This document shows positions 37,474 to 45,549 of a stretch of 64,000 nucleotides of DNA, piece by piece (position 1 is the stretch's first letter; every line of letters starts with the position of its first letter). The translations under genes and the position numbers were made by a program. This DNA comes from an uncultured Chloroflexales bacterium (GTDB lineage Bacteria; Chloroflexota; Chloroflexia; Chloroflexales; Chloroflexaceae): contig CAKZSI010000026.1 of the NCBI GenBank assembly GCA_937918935.1, positions 39,594 through 103,593 of the forward strand, read 5' to 3'. The notes under the pieces were generated by a model. It was not told where the DNA came from. It saw only the letters and a list, made by a program, of their open reading frames with translations, and did no database searches.

Positions 37474-38703
37474 CTAGCGACGCTCCCGAAATACGATGAT
37501 CGCCTGTTGCTGACTCGTCCCATCAAGCCAGACGCCACCGATCGCAACCTGGCGGCTTAAGCCCGGCTCTCCGGGCACATAGTCCAGCACCACAGCCCAG
37601 TTCGACCAGCCAAGCCCACAGACGGAGTAGCGACCCGAAGCATCGGTCGTCCAGTTCAAAAAGGCCGCAGCATTGTTGACATTGCCAACAGCTCCGGCAA
37701 TTGGCTTGCCGTCAGCACTGACCACTGTGCCACTGATACAAGAGTTACGCTCCTCGGTAAAGGGGCCTGGTGGAAAGGTCCGCTGAGGAATACTGATAAA
37801 CACGCGCCCACTGCCAGGATTACTCGCTGCAGAACCGCCGGACCGCGCGGTGTTGTCTGAGGGTGTAGGAGTAGGTTCGTTAAGCTGTATGGCAACGCGC
37901 ACGTCACGGAGACATGCACGAGCCAGCTCACTCTGGGGAGCGTCTGCCGGCCATAGATCCACTGCGCTCGTACACAACTCTCTCGCCTGGCGCAGTGCTG
38001 TGGTGCGCGCCTCCCGATTCGAGGCGTCTTTGGCGACCCTCATCTGAAACCCGGCTGCTTCCACCAGGGCCGCTGTACGGGCCTCACGCACCCCCGGAAG
38101 CGTCGGTAAGGATTCGTTAGCTTTTGCACTCGCCGTAAGAGCCGACTCAATCGCTGCGGCCTGCTCCTCTGCTGATCCCCCGGCGCTTGTAAGGCGGCGC
38201 AACTGTTCGATCGCTGCCCAGGTTTCGAGGAGCAACTCTACTACCCCCTGCTCCTGATCAAACTGGTTTCTGCCTTCTCCGGTGAGAGGCGCAACAACGC
38301 TAGCACGAATGTAAAGGTCAAGTGCATCGCGAATTATGCCGGGTTCGGCAGGATCAGCGCTGATGACCTGGCGTCCCCAGTTACGATAGAACCCGGCAAG
38401 CATAGCCGCAACGGTTTCGTCGTCGCGATGCATGCCGTAGATGGGAGCAAGGATGGTAATGGCCCGCTCGTAGTCGCCCTGGTCAGCGGCGGCCTGGGCT
38501 GCCTCAATGTCATCAGCATAACGATTCGTGATAGTAGGAGTACTTGTCGGGCCAGTAGGTGGCGCTGTGGTCAGCGTCGCAGCCGACTCAGGCGTTACAG
38601 TAGGCAGAGCCGCGAGCTGCTGCCCGGGCTGCGCAAACCCACAGGCGGATATGAGCACAAGCCCGCCGAGAATAATTACGATAATCTGTAGCCAGTGCTT
38701 CAT
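37474..38703 (-). CDS. Lipoprotein with helical repeat region and carboxypeptidase-like beta domain
   Basis: 409 residues. It has a lipoprotein signal ending ISACG (Cys21), then a Thr/Pro linker. A TPR-like helical region follows (about residues 60-270; AAQAAADQGDYERAITILAPIYG, ALDLYIRASVVAPLTGEG). After a second linker (PTPTPS) comes a C-terminal beta domain, CISGTVVSADGKPIAGAV...TDASGRYSVCGLGW, typical of carboxypeptidase-regulatory-like folds. It is 79 bp downstream of the phosphatase gene and on the same strand. Envelope lipoproteins are part of the kinase switch in some type VI systems (TagQ), but no sequence relationship to TagQ is claimed. Likely an extracytoplasmic component of the locus. 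Confidence 0.75.
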   Translation of the reverse strand: MKHWLQIIVIILGGLVLISACGFAQPGQQLAALPTVTPESAATLTTAPPTGPTSTPTITNRYADDIEAAQAAADQGDYERAITILAPIYGMHRDDETVAAMLAGFYRNWGRQVISADPAEPGIIRDALDLYIRASVVAPLTGEGRNQFDQEQGVVELLLETWAAIEQLRRLTSAGGSAEEQAAAIESALTASAKANESLPTLPGVREARTAALVEAAGFQMRVAKDASNREARTTALRQARELCTSAVDLWPADAPQSELARACLRDVRVAIQLNEPTPTPSDNTARSGGSAASNPGSGRVFISIPQRTFPPGPFTEERNSCISGTVVSADGKPIAGAVGNVNNAAAFLNWTTDASGRYSVCGLGWSNWAVVLDYVPGEPGLSRQVAIGGVWLDGTSQQQAIIVFRERR

Positions 38704-38782
38704 AGGCGGTCTTTATCCTTACTGAATTGTTGTCTCAATGTCATCAGGTGATTTTATCCTGGCGTCGGTTTTGTATCACTTG

Positions 38783-40318
38783 TTAGGGTACAAATGTTGC
38801 CGCTGGCTCTGGAGTAGGCGAATCATTGGCCCGAGGCTCAGACGCCTCCGTGCGCCGAGGCATCGGCTGCTCGTCACCTGTCGGAGTAGGGGGCTGAGCT
38901 GGAGGTGAGGGCGCCGTTCCCGCATCGGCTGTCGCGGTAGGAGGCGCCGCATTGGCTGTCGCGGTAGGCGCCGCTCCCGGCGTCGGCGTCGGCAGTGGCG
39001 GCGCAGTTCCCGCATTGGCTGTCGCGGTCGCCGCTGCTCCCGGTGTAGATGTCAGTGAAGCGGGTGTAGCCGGTAGCGGTGTTGGCAGGGGTTCCGATTC
39101 TGTTGGCACCGGCGGCTGTGGCGCATCAGCGGGCTCTGCTGGCGTGGGCGACCGGATGATAGTCGGGGTCGGTACACGACGCGGCGGAGCAACGGTGACA
39201 ACGGGCTGACGTGGCTTGATTACTGTTGCCGTAGGAGCTTGATCCCGGGGAGCATCTTCCTGGAAGACCGGAACTACCGTGGTGGCAGCAAACCCTGGCA
39301 CCGAAGCCGCTGTTGGCACTCTGGTCGAGGTTGGCTCCAGTTCCGGCGAGGTGCTTGTAGAGCTAGAATCCGACAAAGACTGGCTGGTAATACTTGCGGC
39401 CAGAGGAAAGCCAGGCGCCAGGACAGGGTTATGCTGTTTAGCAGCCCGGAGGTTGCCCCATGCAAGCGTACCGCTCATAAGCAACAACAATCCGATCACA
39501 GCTAGCCAGAGCTGGAGCCGACGCCGCGGCAGGGCCGGGCTGCTGCAGTCATAGCGCACGACAAGAGCACTGATATTGTCATCGCTACCGTTACGATGAG
39601 CGCACTGCACTAATTGCTCTGCCGCCTGCTGAGCCGTGCCGGTGGCCAGCAGCCGGTCGAGTTCGTCATGACTGACATAGCTACTCAGACCATCACTGCA
39701 GAGCAGGAGCATCTCACCTCGCTGAAGAGGCACACGATGGTAAAAATCGGGTACTTGCTCAATGTCCAGGTCCGCACCAAGCGCATAGGTTAGCTCATGA
39801 GCGCCTGGCGTCTGAGCCCAGTCCTGATCTCCGCGATCACGCAACTCCTCGCCATGGGTATGATCTCGCCCGATCTGGCGCACACCACCAGTGGCGGAGC
39901 GCAGATACGCGCGGCTGTCGCCGAGCCTGGCAATGTGCGCGACGGTATTTCCGTGCTTAGACTGAATAAGTACAGCAACAAGGGTGCTCCCACCCTCGCG
40001 GTAGCGGGCGCTGACTCCGGTGAGATTAAGCAGAGCCTGATTGGCAAGACGAAACGCATGCACCAGCCGTGTGCGCGAATCAACTGCCGAGGCGTCACGC
40101 AACGCCTCACCGGCGATTCGCACGGCCTGATCGCTCATCGTAGCACCGATAGCGCCGCCGCCCATGCCATCGGCAAGGAGCCCGATCATCTCGTCGGCGC
40201 TTTTAAAGTAAGCGACTCGATCTTCGTTCTCGGCCCGTTTGCCAGCCACACTGTGCATGCCAATTTCGACTGGTAGACTGTGTGGAGGACTGGAACGGCT
40301 GGTAACAGACCGCGTCAT
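38783..40318 (-). CDS. PP2C-type Ser/Thr phosphatase with membrane span and Pro/Thr-rich exterior
   Basis: 511 residues. Residues about 18-255 are a complete PP2C domain: RAENEDRVAYF, GLLADGMGGGAIGA, ARLGDSRAYLR, LLLCSDGLSSYVSHDEL and GSDDNISALVVRYD, with all metal-binding Asp residues present, so it should be active. A membrane span follows (LWLAVIGLLLLMSGTLAWG, about 268-286). The remaining 220 residues are low-complexity Pro/Thr/Ala sequence, presumably outside the cell. The start codon overlaps the kinase stop by 4 bases, indicating translational coupling. Likely role: reversal of the neighbouring kinase's phosphorylation. Confidence 0.92.
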   Translation of the reverse strand: MTRSVTSRSSPPHSLPVEIGMHSVAGKRAENEDRVAYFKSADEMIGLLADGMGGGAIGATMSDQAVRIAGEALRDASAVDSRTRLVHAFRLANQALLNLTGVSARYREGGSTLVAVLIQSKHGNTVAHIARLGDSRAYLRSATGGVRQIGRDHTHGEELRDRGDQDWAQTPGAHELTYALGADLDIEQVPDFYHRVPLQRGEMLLLCSDGLSSYVSHDELDRLLATGTAQQAAEQLVQCAHRNGSDDNISALVVRYDCSSPALPRRRLQLWLAVIGLLLLMSGTLAWGNLRAAKQHNPVLAPGFPLAASITSQSLSDSSSTSTSPELEPTSTRVPTAASVPGFAATTVVPVFQEDAPRDQAPTATVIKPRQPVVTVAPPRRVPTPTIIRSPTPAEPADAPQPPVPTESEPLPTPLPATPASLTSTPGAAATATANAGTAPPLPTPTPGAAPTATANAAPPTATADAGTAPSPPAQPPTPTGDEQPMPRRTEASEPRANDSPTPEPAATFVP

Positions 40319-41568
40319 TGTTCTGCCTCCGTTCCTATCAGGCCGTCGGAGGCCTGATTCGAGCGCTTAACGGCAGGGATGTGAGTTGAGGTTGGAGCCG
40401 GTGTTGGTGTAGCGCTGTCTGTCTGCGCTCGCGACATGGTTGGGAGCACTGCGGTGATCGTAGGGGGCAAGGTCGCAGCAGGCTCAGGAACAAAAGTACG
40501 GACTCCCAGCGTCGTTAGCGCCAGGATGCCAATCAGCAGAGCGGTAAAAATCAGGCTCGCCCGAGGCTTCATCCGTCGCAGAGCGCTTCCAGTTGGTGCT
40601 GGAGCCGGAGTGACTGCTCGCAGGCGCGCCGCAAACGCAGCAGCAGAAGGGATGGCCGCCAGTCTGGCCTCCGGATCTGGATCGAGAGCTTGACTCGCCA
40701 GCCAGTCCAACTCTGGCGGAACAGCCGGGTTGGCGGCTGAAAGCTTGTGGTGTTGCTCAATGGGCTGAGACCGCAGAGCCGGGTCGCCGAGGACATCGTG
40801 CAGTAATACACCAAGAGCGTACAGATCCACAGCGATACTGACCGGAGCCGGGGGATCAGCTAGACGCTCCGGCGGCAGATAGCGATCATGCCCATAAACG
40901 CTTACCTGGCGCGGCAGCAACAGCGACTCCGCAGCGGCCAGATCAACCAGGACTGCATGAGGGGGATCCGTGCTACGTAGCACAATATTCTCAGGACAAA
41001 CATCATGATGCACGATGCCGAGCGTTTCATGCAGGTGAACAAGAGCCTCGGCAACCTGCGTCAGCACAGCTACAGCAGTAGCGAAAGGCAGAGGACGCGA
41101 AGGGAAGCGGTCAAGCAGATCGGCGAGCGATCCTCCCGGCTCATACGCAAGAGCAATATAAAGCGTACTCTGCACGGCTCCTGCTGCATTCTGCTGTGTG
41201 ACCCTGCCCAGGAAACCAGGCATCGCCACATTCGCCTCAGGAAAGCGACGCTCGTAGAGTGTCACCAAATGCGGATGTCCGGCCCGGTCGTTTGCCAGGT
41301 ACTCGCGCTCATTCAGCAGATTGGACCGGCCATCGGGTTGAGCTAGCTTGAGTACACCTAGCTGCTCCGCCACTGCCTGCTGCGGTGAAATCCAGCGGCG
41401 TCTTGCTCGCAGGCGGAGCCACCAGCGTGACCAGAAACCCGACACTCCTCGCTTGCGCCAGGGACGAACCAGGTAAAGCTGCCCCTGCCCGCCACGCCCA
41501 AGATCGGCCACAATCTCAAACTGGTCAACACATGCTCCATTTCTAAGCTGCAGGAGGTCAGTGCTCAT
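40315..41568 (-). CDS. Membrane Ser/Thr protein kinase with modified catalytic motifs
   Basis: 417 residues. The Gly loop is LGRGGQGQLYLV (about 23-34). A basic, Trp-rich insert (residues 35-65) separates it from the likely ATP-binding Lys in VLKLA (about 74). The catalytic loop reads HHDVCPENI (about 186-194): Asp and Asn remain but the usual Lys is Cys. The Mg loop is VDLAAAE instead of DFG, with Asp kept. An activation-segment PPERL follows. One span near 337-356 (LIFTALLIGILALTTLGV) leads to a short Thr/Pro-rich exterior. Activity is plausible but altered. It overlaps the genes on both sides by 4 bases. Its cytosolic kinase-fold plus single-span layout also resembles EssB/YukC of type VII systems. 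Confidence 0.88.
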   Translation of the reverse strand: MSTDLLQLRNGACVDQFEIVADLGRGGQGQLYLVRPWRKRGVSGFWSRWWLRLRARRRWISPQQAVAEQLGVLKLAQPDGRSNLLNEREYLANDRAGHPHLVTLYERRFPEANVAMPGFLGRVTQQNAAGAVQSTLYIALAYEPGGSLADLLDRFPSRPLPFATAVAVLTQVAEALVHLHETLGIVHHDVCPENIVLRSTDPPHAVLVDLAAAESLLLPRQVSVYGHDRYLPPERLADPPAPVSIAVDLYALGVLLHDVLGDPALRSQPIEQHHKLSAANPAVPPELDWLASQALDPDPEARLAAIPSAAAFAARLRAVTPAPAPTGSALRRMKPRASLIFTALLIGILALTTLGVRTFVPEPAATLPPTITAVLPTMSRAQTDSATPTPAPTSTHIPAVKRSNQASDGLIGTEAEQ

Positions 41569-43421
41569 CCAACCTCCTCAATCACCAGCCTGACCGGCCC
41601 GATCCAGAAGGTATCACCCGCGCGGAGTATTACGGGACTTCCCTCATTGACCCGTACGCGGCCGTCACCAACAAAGGTTCCATTGGTACTGCGGAGATCT
41701 GCGAGCTGTACAACACCGCCCTGCACAAGGGAAAGGATAGCGTGACTCCAGGAAACCTCCTCGTTCGTGAGGGGAATGTCGGCCTGGGGATCGCGCCCAA
41801 TAACACACTCACGGCTACTCAGCATCAACGTCCGCGCCGTATCACCCTCAACTATCGCCACTCGCAAACCCGGCGCGCTCGCCGGCTTGCGCCTGCGAGT
41901 TGGACCCCGCAGACCACCTCCGGCGAAGCGCTGGGTTGGAGGACGGGGTTTATTACCCCTTCTGGGTCTCCGCCAATACCATATGACCCCCCCGCCAATA
42001 GCCACTGCCAGCACCGTGCCTCCCCATAACAGGGGATTGGCGAGCACGGCCACAACCGCAGACGGTGACGACGGTGACGACGGTGGCACCTCGACGGTGA
42101 TGACAGGGCTTCGGTAGACTTGACCGCTGGTATCTGTGGCGGCTGCGAAAAGTGCGTAGCTGCCCGGAGGGAAGGCAGAGCGCCAGGGTTCGACCGTTCG
42201 GTCGAAGGTGAAAGCGAAGTCGGGGCCGCTACTAGCCTCCCCCAATGGAACGTTATTGAGAACGTACTCGACCCTGGTAATGGGATTCCGTGCTTTCTGG
42301 ACCGTCACGCTAAACCGGCTTTTCTCCGTCAGTAACGAGCTCTCGAGCTGGAGTTTGATCAGCACGAGATCGTCGGCGATGCGGAGTGACGCTTCTCGGC
42401 TCTGTCCTGCCACGTCTAACCTGACCGTATAATCACCTGCGTTATCCAGAGCCTGAAATGGCGCACTAAGCATGTAGCTAAGGCGCTGGTCAAGCAGCGC
42501 ATTGTAACGCTTCTGGAGAGCCATACTCAGCGTAGCGATCTCAGCGCTATCGGTGGTGTAGAGTCGCAGGAAGGCGGCGTCAAGAGCTGTCGCAAGTTCT
42601 TGCAGACCCTGCGGATTGCCGGGCTGTTCGCGGAATTCACCCTCTTGATCCCCACCCAGAGCGACGATTGTGATCAGCGGTCTGTGAAAACCAGGAGCTT
42701 CCAGCTCTGCAATCAGCGGCGCAGGATCATACTCCTGGCCCGGTTGTCCTGCTGCAAAGAGCAGCAATGCCGCCGGAGCTTCAGCCTGAGGATCCTCAGC
42801 AGAGAGGTTGAGCGTGTTCATCCCGAGACGTAAAGCTTCGACCAGCAGATCAGCTGGAGATGCTTCAGGAGTCGAGAGCCGGGGCTTGTCGTCGTTCTCT
42901 TCCTGCTGTCGTGGAGTGACAAGCTGATCGAGGGCATTAAGGAAGCCGCCACCATCGGCACGAAGGGGAAAGACGACGCGTGCCTCCTGGTCGAATGTGG
43001 TAAGACTGAGCAGGGTATCGGGCGGGGCGAGGCGTACCAGCTCGCGCAATTGTACCGCCATCTCACGCAGCCTGGTGCGGTTCGGAGGCGAGCTAGCATC
43101 GTTCATCGCGGGGCCGACTTCGGTAACCACTGCGATGCGTAATGGCTGCACCACTGTCGATAGCTCAAGGGAGTCGGACGAGAACACCGCACCGTTAAGG
43201 CTGAGCCTGAGATCCGACAGGGTAACTTCTGGGGCCGGAGCGTCCAGACTTGCATAGGTAAACAGAACTTCGATCTGCGAGTCAGCAGCGACTTCTGCGG
43301 AAATGATGCGTAATTGTGGTACAGACTGCGCTACAAGAGACTTCACCGATAGAAGCATTAAGACAATTATGCCGAGAATGCTCCATAATGATTGATAGCT
43401 GACTGTTCGAGGACTCCTCAT
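41565..43421 (-). CDS. VWA-like membrane protein with C-terminal FHA domain
   Basis: 618 residues. It has an N-terminal signal or span (LWSILGIIVLMLLSVKSLVA). A large extracytoplasmic part has a VWA-like pattern (LRIAVVTEVGPAMND, LLSLTTFDQEARVVFP, ALLLFAAGQPG, LITIVALGG) and an Ig-like region. A span follows near residues 470-490 (LLWGGTVLAVAIGGGVIWYW), then a basic Arg/Pro linker and a C-terminal cytosolic FHA domain. FHA residues VIGRDPQADIPL, SWSHAIL and LRSTNGTFV keep the phospho-Thr-binding Arg, Ser and Asn. It is the first gene of the left arm and overlaps the kinase by 4 bases. It is a good candidate sensor or scaffold reading kinase output. A strict MIDAS DxSxS is not seen. Confidence 0.85.
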   Translation of the reverse strand: MRSPRTVSYQSLWSILGIIVLMLLSVKSLVAQSVPQLRIISAEVAADSQIEVLFTYASLDAPAPEVTLSDLRLSLNGAVFSSDSLELSTVVQPLRIAVVTEVGPAMNDASSPPNRTRLREMAVQLRELVRLAPPDTLLSLTTFDQEARVVFPLRADGGGFLNALDQLVTPRQQEENDDKPRLSTPEASPADLLVEALRLGMNTLNLSAEDPQAEAPAALLLFAAGQPGQEYDPAPLIAELEAPGFHRPLITIVALGGDQEGEFREQPGNPQGLQELATALDAAFLRLYTTDSAEIATLSMALQKRYNALLDQRLSYMLSAPFQALDNAGDYTVRLDVAGQSREASLRIADDLVLIKLQLESSLLTEKSRFSVTVQKARNPITRVEYVLNNVPLGEASSGPDFAFTFDRTVEPWRSAFPPGSYALFAAATDTSGQVYRSPVITVEVPPSSPSSPSAVVAVLANPLLWGGTVLAVAIGGGVIWYWRRPRRGNKPRPPTQRFAGGGLRGPTRRRKPASAPGLRVAIVEGDTARTLMLSSRECVIGRDPQADIPLTNEEVSWSHAILSLVQGGVVQLADLRSTNGTFVGDGRVRVNEGSPVILRAGDTFWIGPVRLVIEEVG

Positions 43422-43543
43422 ATCGCAGTGACTGAAAGTACTATTATGAACGTATTAAGACGTATAATGATCACGTAAAGCTGACCGTAAAAGCCTACCA
43501 GTTACAGTTATCCAAAGCATAGGCACTAGTTCTTGATGCAAAG

Positions 43544-43584
43544 TAGGGAAAAATTTCCCTATCCTATAGGGAAATTTTTCCCTA
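43544..43584. promoter_or_regulatory. Paired 18-bp operator-like palindromes
   Basis: TAGGGAAAAATTTCCCTA (43544-43561) and TAGGGAAATTTTTCCCTA (43567-43584) are exact reverse complements of each other, separated by TCCTA. Each half is itself a near-palindrome. It is either a double operator or an 18-bp hairpin at the centre of the divergent region. Confidence 0.7.
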
Positions 43585-43640
43585 TCCTTCACGCCTTCTA
43601 ACAGGTATATCTTGATATCGAACAACTGGCAAACGTAATC

Positions 43641-43670
43641 GGACGATAGACTCAGGGACGATAGACTCAG
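43641..43670. repeat. 15-bp tandem direct repeat
   Basis: GGACGATAGACTCAG occurs twice with no gap, followed by GACTG. It lies 64-93 bp before the first WXG start, suggesting an activator site or a small duplication. Confidence 0.6.
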
Positions 43671-43672
43671 GA

Positions 43673-43691
43673 CTGTAACTTAGTGTTACAG
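43673..43691. promoter_or_regulatory. 19-bp inverted repeat in WXG leader
   Basis: CTGTAACTTAGTGTTACAG has 7-bp arms and a 5-base centre, 42 bp upstream of the WXG start. It could be a repressor operator or a leader hairpin. Confidence 0.5.
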
Positions 43692-43733
43692 CACAGTTTA
43701 TGTTCAGCCCCTAAGCATGAGGAGGAGATTGTC

Positions 43734-44015
43734 ATGAGCGATCGTGTCCTTTCGACCGGTACTGCCCGCGAAGCAATTATGCGATTCCAGTCAATCGTGC
43801 AAGGTGATTTGCTGAGTCAGATCCAGAACCTTAACGCTCAAGGAACGATCCTCAGCCAGCCTGATGTCTGGGATGGACGCCTCGCCCAGGAGTTTCGCAG
43901 CAACTGGCCACAAATCAACAGCCAGCTTATGCAGATGCAGCAAACGCTAGTAGAGTTGCGCGAAAAGGTACAGCAGATCAATCAGAACATCATGACCGCT
44001 GGCGGTAACGCATAA
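43734..44015 (+). CDS. WXG100 family protein (ESAT-6-like)
   Basis: 93 residues from MSDRVLSTGT, with an ideal GGAGGAGATTGTC site; a longer frame begins at 43683 without support. The length, the helix-turn-helix pattern and the central W46-D-G48 identify a WXG100 protein. Helix 1 is AREAIMRFQSIVQGDLLSQIQNLNAQ and helix 2 runs from RLAQEFRSNWPQINSQLMQM into VELREKVQQINQNI. Such proteins form hairpin dimers and are substrates or structural partners of type VII motors. It is the first gene of the right arm, upstream of an EccC-type ATPase. A canonical C-terminal YxxxD/E export motif is not evident. Confidence 0.88.
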   Translation: MSDRVLSTGTAREAIMRFQSIVQGDLLSQIQNLNAQGTILSQPDVWDGRLAQEFRSNWPQINSQLMQMQQTLVELREKVQQINQNIMTAGGNA

Positions 44016-44158
44016 TCCTCAACCCGGGCGTCCGAAAATCGTCAGCCTGCGTTGTTACCCGACGCAGCTTGCTAGACGTACCATCACGCTTACTCAGTAG
44101 ATGTGGCAGCTACAGTTCTCGCGCTGCCACATCTAGTATTACGTCCTGGAGCATAAGT

Positions 44159-44557
44159 ATGCCCAACTGGCAACCAAACTGGAGAGACGTAGTCTGGAAC
44201 CACCAGGCTTCTAGCGCCGCTGTTGCAGCACTACATCAGGCCGCTGACGCAATTGAGCAGGCTGCGGCGCAGCGACAGCAAGCGGCAGCTCTGGCAACGC
44301 ATCTCTGGCAGGGCGCTCATCGCCAGATTTTCGACCAGGACCTGCAGCGAATTCAGCGAACTGCAGCCGAATTGGCCGCTTCCTATCGCGCTGCGGCAAA
44401 CACCATTCAGCGAGCCAGTGAGCGCGCCCGGCAAGAGCAAGAGCATCGTATACGCGAACGGGAGCGATGGCATCGGGAACGGGAGGAAGAAGAGCGCCGT
44501 GAGCGGGAGGAAGAAGAGCGCCGCGAGCGAGAAAGGCAGTCAGCGACTGCAGTTTAG
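44159..44557 (+). CDS. WXG-like protein with charged coiled-coil tail
   Basis: 132 residues from MPNWQPNWRD; GGAG lies upstream. Helix 1 (Ala/Gln-rich, residues 16-47) leads to W50-Q-G52, then helix 2 (RQIFDQDLQRIQRTAAELAASYRAAANTI). This matches the WXG100 hairpin, but the last 45 residues form an extra, extremely charged Arg/Glu helix with repeated REREEEERR words, not found in ordinary members. It is likely a partner of the 43734 protein, the tail acting as a coiled coil or an interaction surface. The assignment rests on the motif and context rather than on recognised close homologues. Confidence 0.7.
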   Translation: MPNWQPNWRDVVWNHQASSAAVAALHQAADAIEQAAAQRQQAAALATHLWQGAHRQIFDQDLQRIQRTAAELAASYRAAANTIQRASERARQEQEHRIRERERWHREREEEERREREEEERRERERQSATAV

Positions 44558-44646
44558 TACAACGGCTATCAAAATTAGTGACGCCATGCTAAGCGGGACC
44601 TCTCACTTTCGGCCAGCTACGTCATCTAGCTAAGGAAAATTTCACT

Positions 44647-45513
44647 ATGCAGAAACGTGGGATGCCCGACAAGGCAACAGGTGTAGATAAACACCCTCTG
44701 GACACCCTCTTTCCACCGCTCGTTCATATCCCCGCAGGGCCATTTATCATGGGTGATGATAATGACCTCTTCGACATACACAAGCCTCAACATACAGTGA
44801 TCCTGCCGGAATTCTGGATTGGTCAGACCCAGGTGACCTTTGCTCAGTTCAATCTATTTGTCGAGAGCGATGGTTACACGAATAAGTCTTATTGGACTGA
44901 GAAAGGTTGGGAATGGCGGTGCAAAAAGCGGGCAAAAGGACCAGGTCGACAGTTCAAGCATTATCTAAAGAGGGTCCCCTCCAGACCGGTAATGTCTATC
45001 TGCTGGTTTGAAGCGATAGCTTATGTACGCTGGTTAAGTACACGTGTAGGAGTACAGTTACGCCTGCCAACTGAGGCGGAGTGGGAAAAGGCCGCCCGGG
45101 GCGCCGATGGACGAACCTGGCCCTGGGGCAACGAAAAGAGCATCAGACCATCTGCATTCAGAGTTATTATGGCTATGGAAAAACTCGTCCGGGATAACTC
45201 CTATTATGATCCTAAACTTGCCAGCCCCTACGGCGTCTACGGTATGGCTAGCCGGATAGGAGACTGGTGTTCGACTCGAGCTTTGCCTGTTCAACCACGC
45301 TGGTTGACTAACTTCAACTTTGCCCTCAGGGCCCGGCCATACCCCTATCGGCTAGATGATGAGTGGGACCCCACATACCTCGAAGGTGATCTGCCTCGAA
45401 TTGTACGCGGTACTGCTTACGACCTTAAGTGTGTCACGCGCATGGCGTACAATCCCGAACATGGCGATGAGTTTATCAGCCTGCGGCTCGTCAGCCCTGT
45501 TTCCCTGTCGTAA
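44647..45513 (+). CDS. SUMF1/FGE-sulfatase-fold protein, copy 2
   Basis: 288 residues, AAGGA upstream. The same fold as the protein at 36409-37302, with shared long blocks: PLVHIPAGPF, QTQVTFAQFNLFVESDGYT, NKSYWTE, LPTEAEWEKAARG, WPWGNE, YLEGDLPRIVRG and RLVSPVSLS at the end. The N-terminus (1-22) and a segment near residues 90-110 differ. Only one Cys remains in the final block (YDLKCVTRMAYNP), so it should not be a formylglycine generator. No signal peptide. The two copies sit one in each arm, which suggests duplication and specialised pairing with different partners. Confidence 0.85.
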   Translation: MQKRGMPDKATGVDKHPLDTLFPPLVHIPAGPFIMGDDNDLFDIHKPQHTVILPEFWIGQTQVTFAQFNLFVESDGYTNKSYWTEKGWEWRCKKRAKGPGRQFKHYLKRVPSRPVMSICWFEAIAYVRWLSTRVGVQLRLPTEAEWEKAARGADGRTWPWGNEKSIRPSAFRVIMAMEKLVRDNSYYDPKLASPYGVYGMASRIGDWCSTRALPVQPRWLTNFNFALRARPYPYRLDDEWDPTYLEGDLPRIVRGTAYDLKCVTRMAYNPEHGDEFISLRLVSPVSLS

Positions 45514-45549
45514 CTGGCGTAACATACAACTACAGCGATAAGGAGACTT

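Larger units (their letters stand above)
43422..43733. promoter_or_regulatory. Divergent control region of the secretion-like locus
   Basis: 312 bp, clearly AT-richer than the genome around it, separating the two arms. It holds a TATAAT at 43463-43468, the large inverted repeat, the tandem 15-mers and a 19-bp inverted repeat listed separately, and the ribosome site GAGGAGGAGATTGTC before the first WXG gene. Both promoters should lie here. Confidence 0.65.

Noticed and set aside
36409..45513. Diversity-generating retroelement, because SUMF1/C-type-lectin folds are common targets
   Set aside because: No reverse transcriptase, template repeat or adenine-biased variable region is present in the window.
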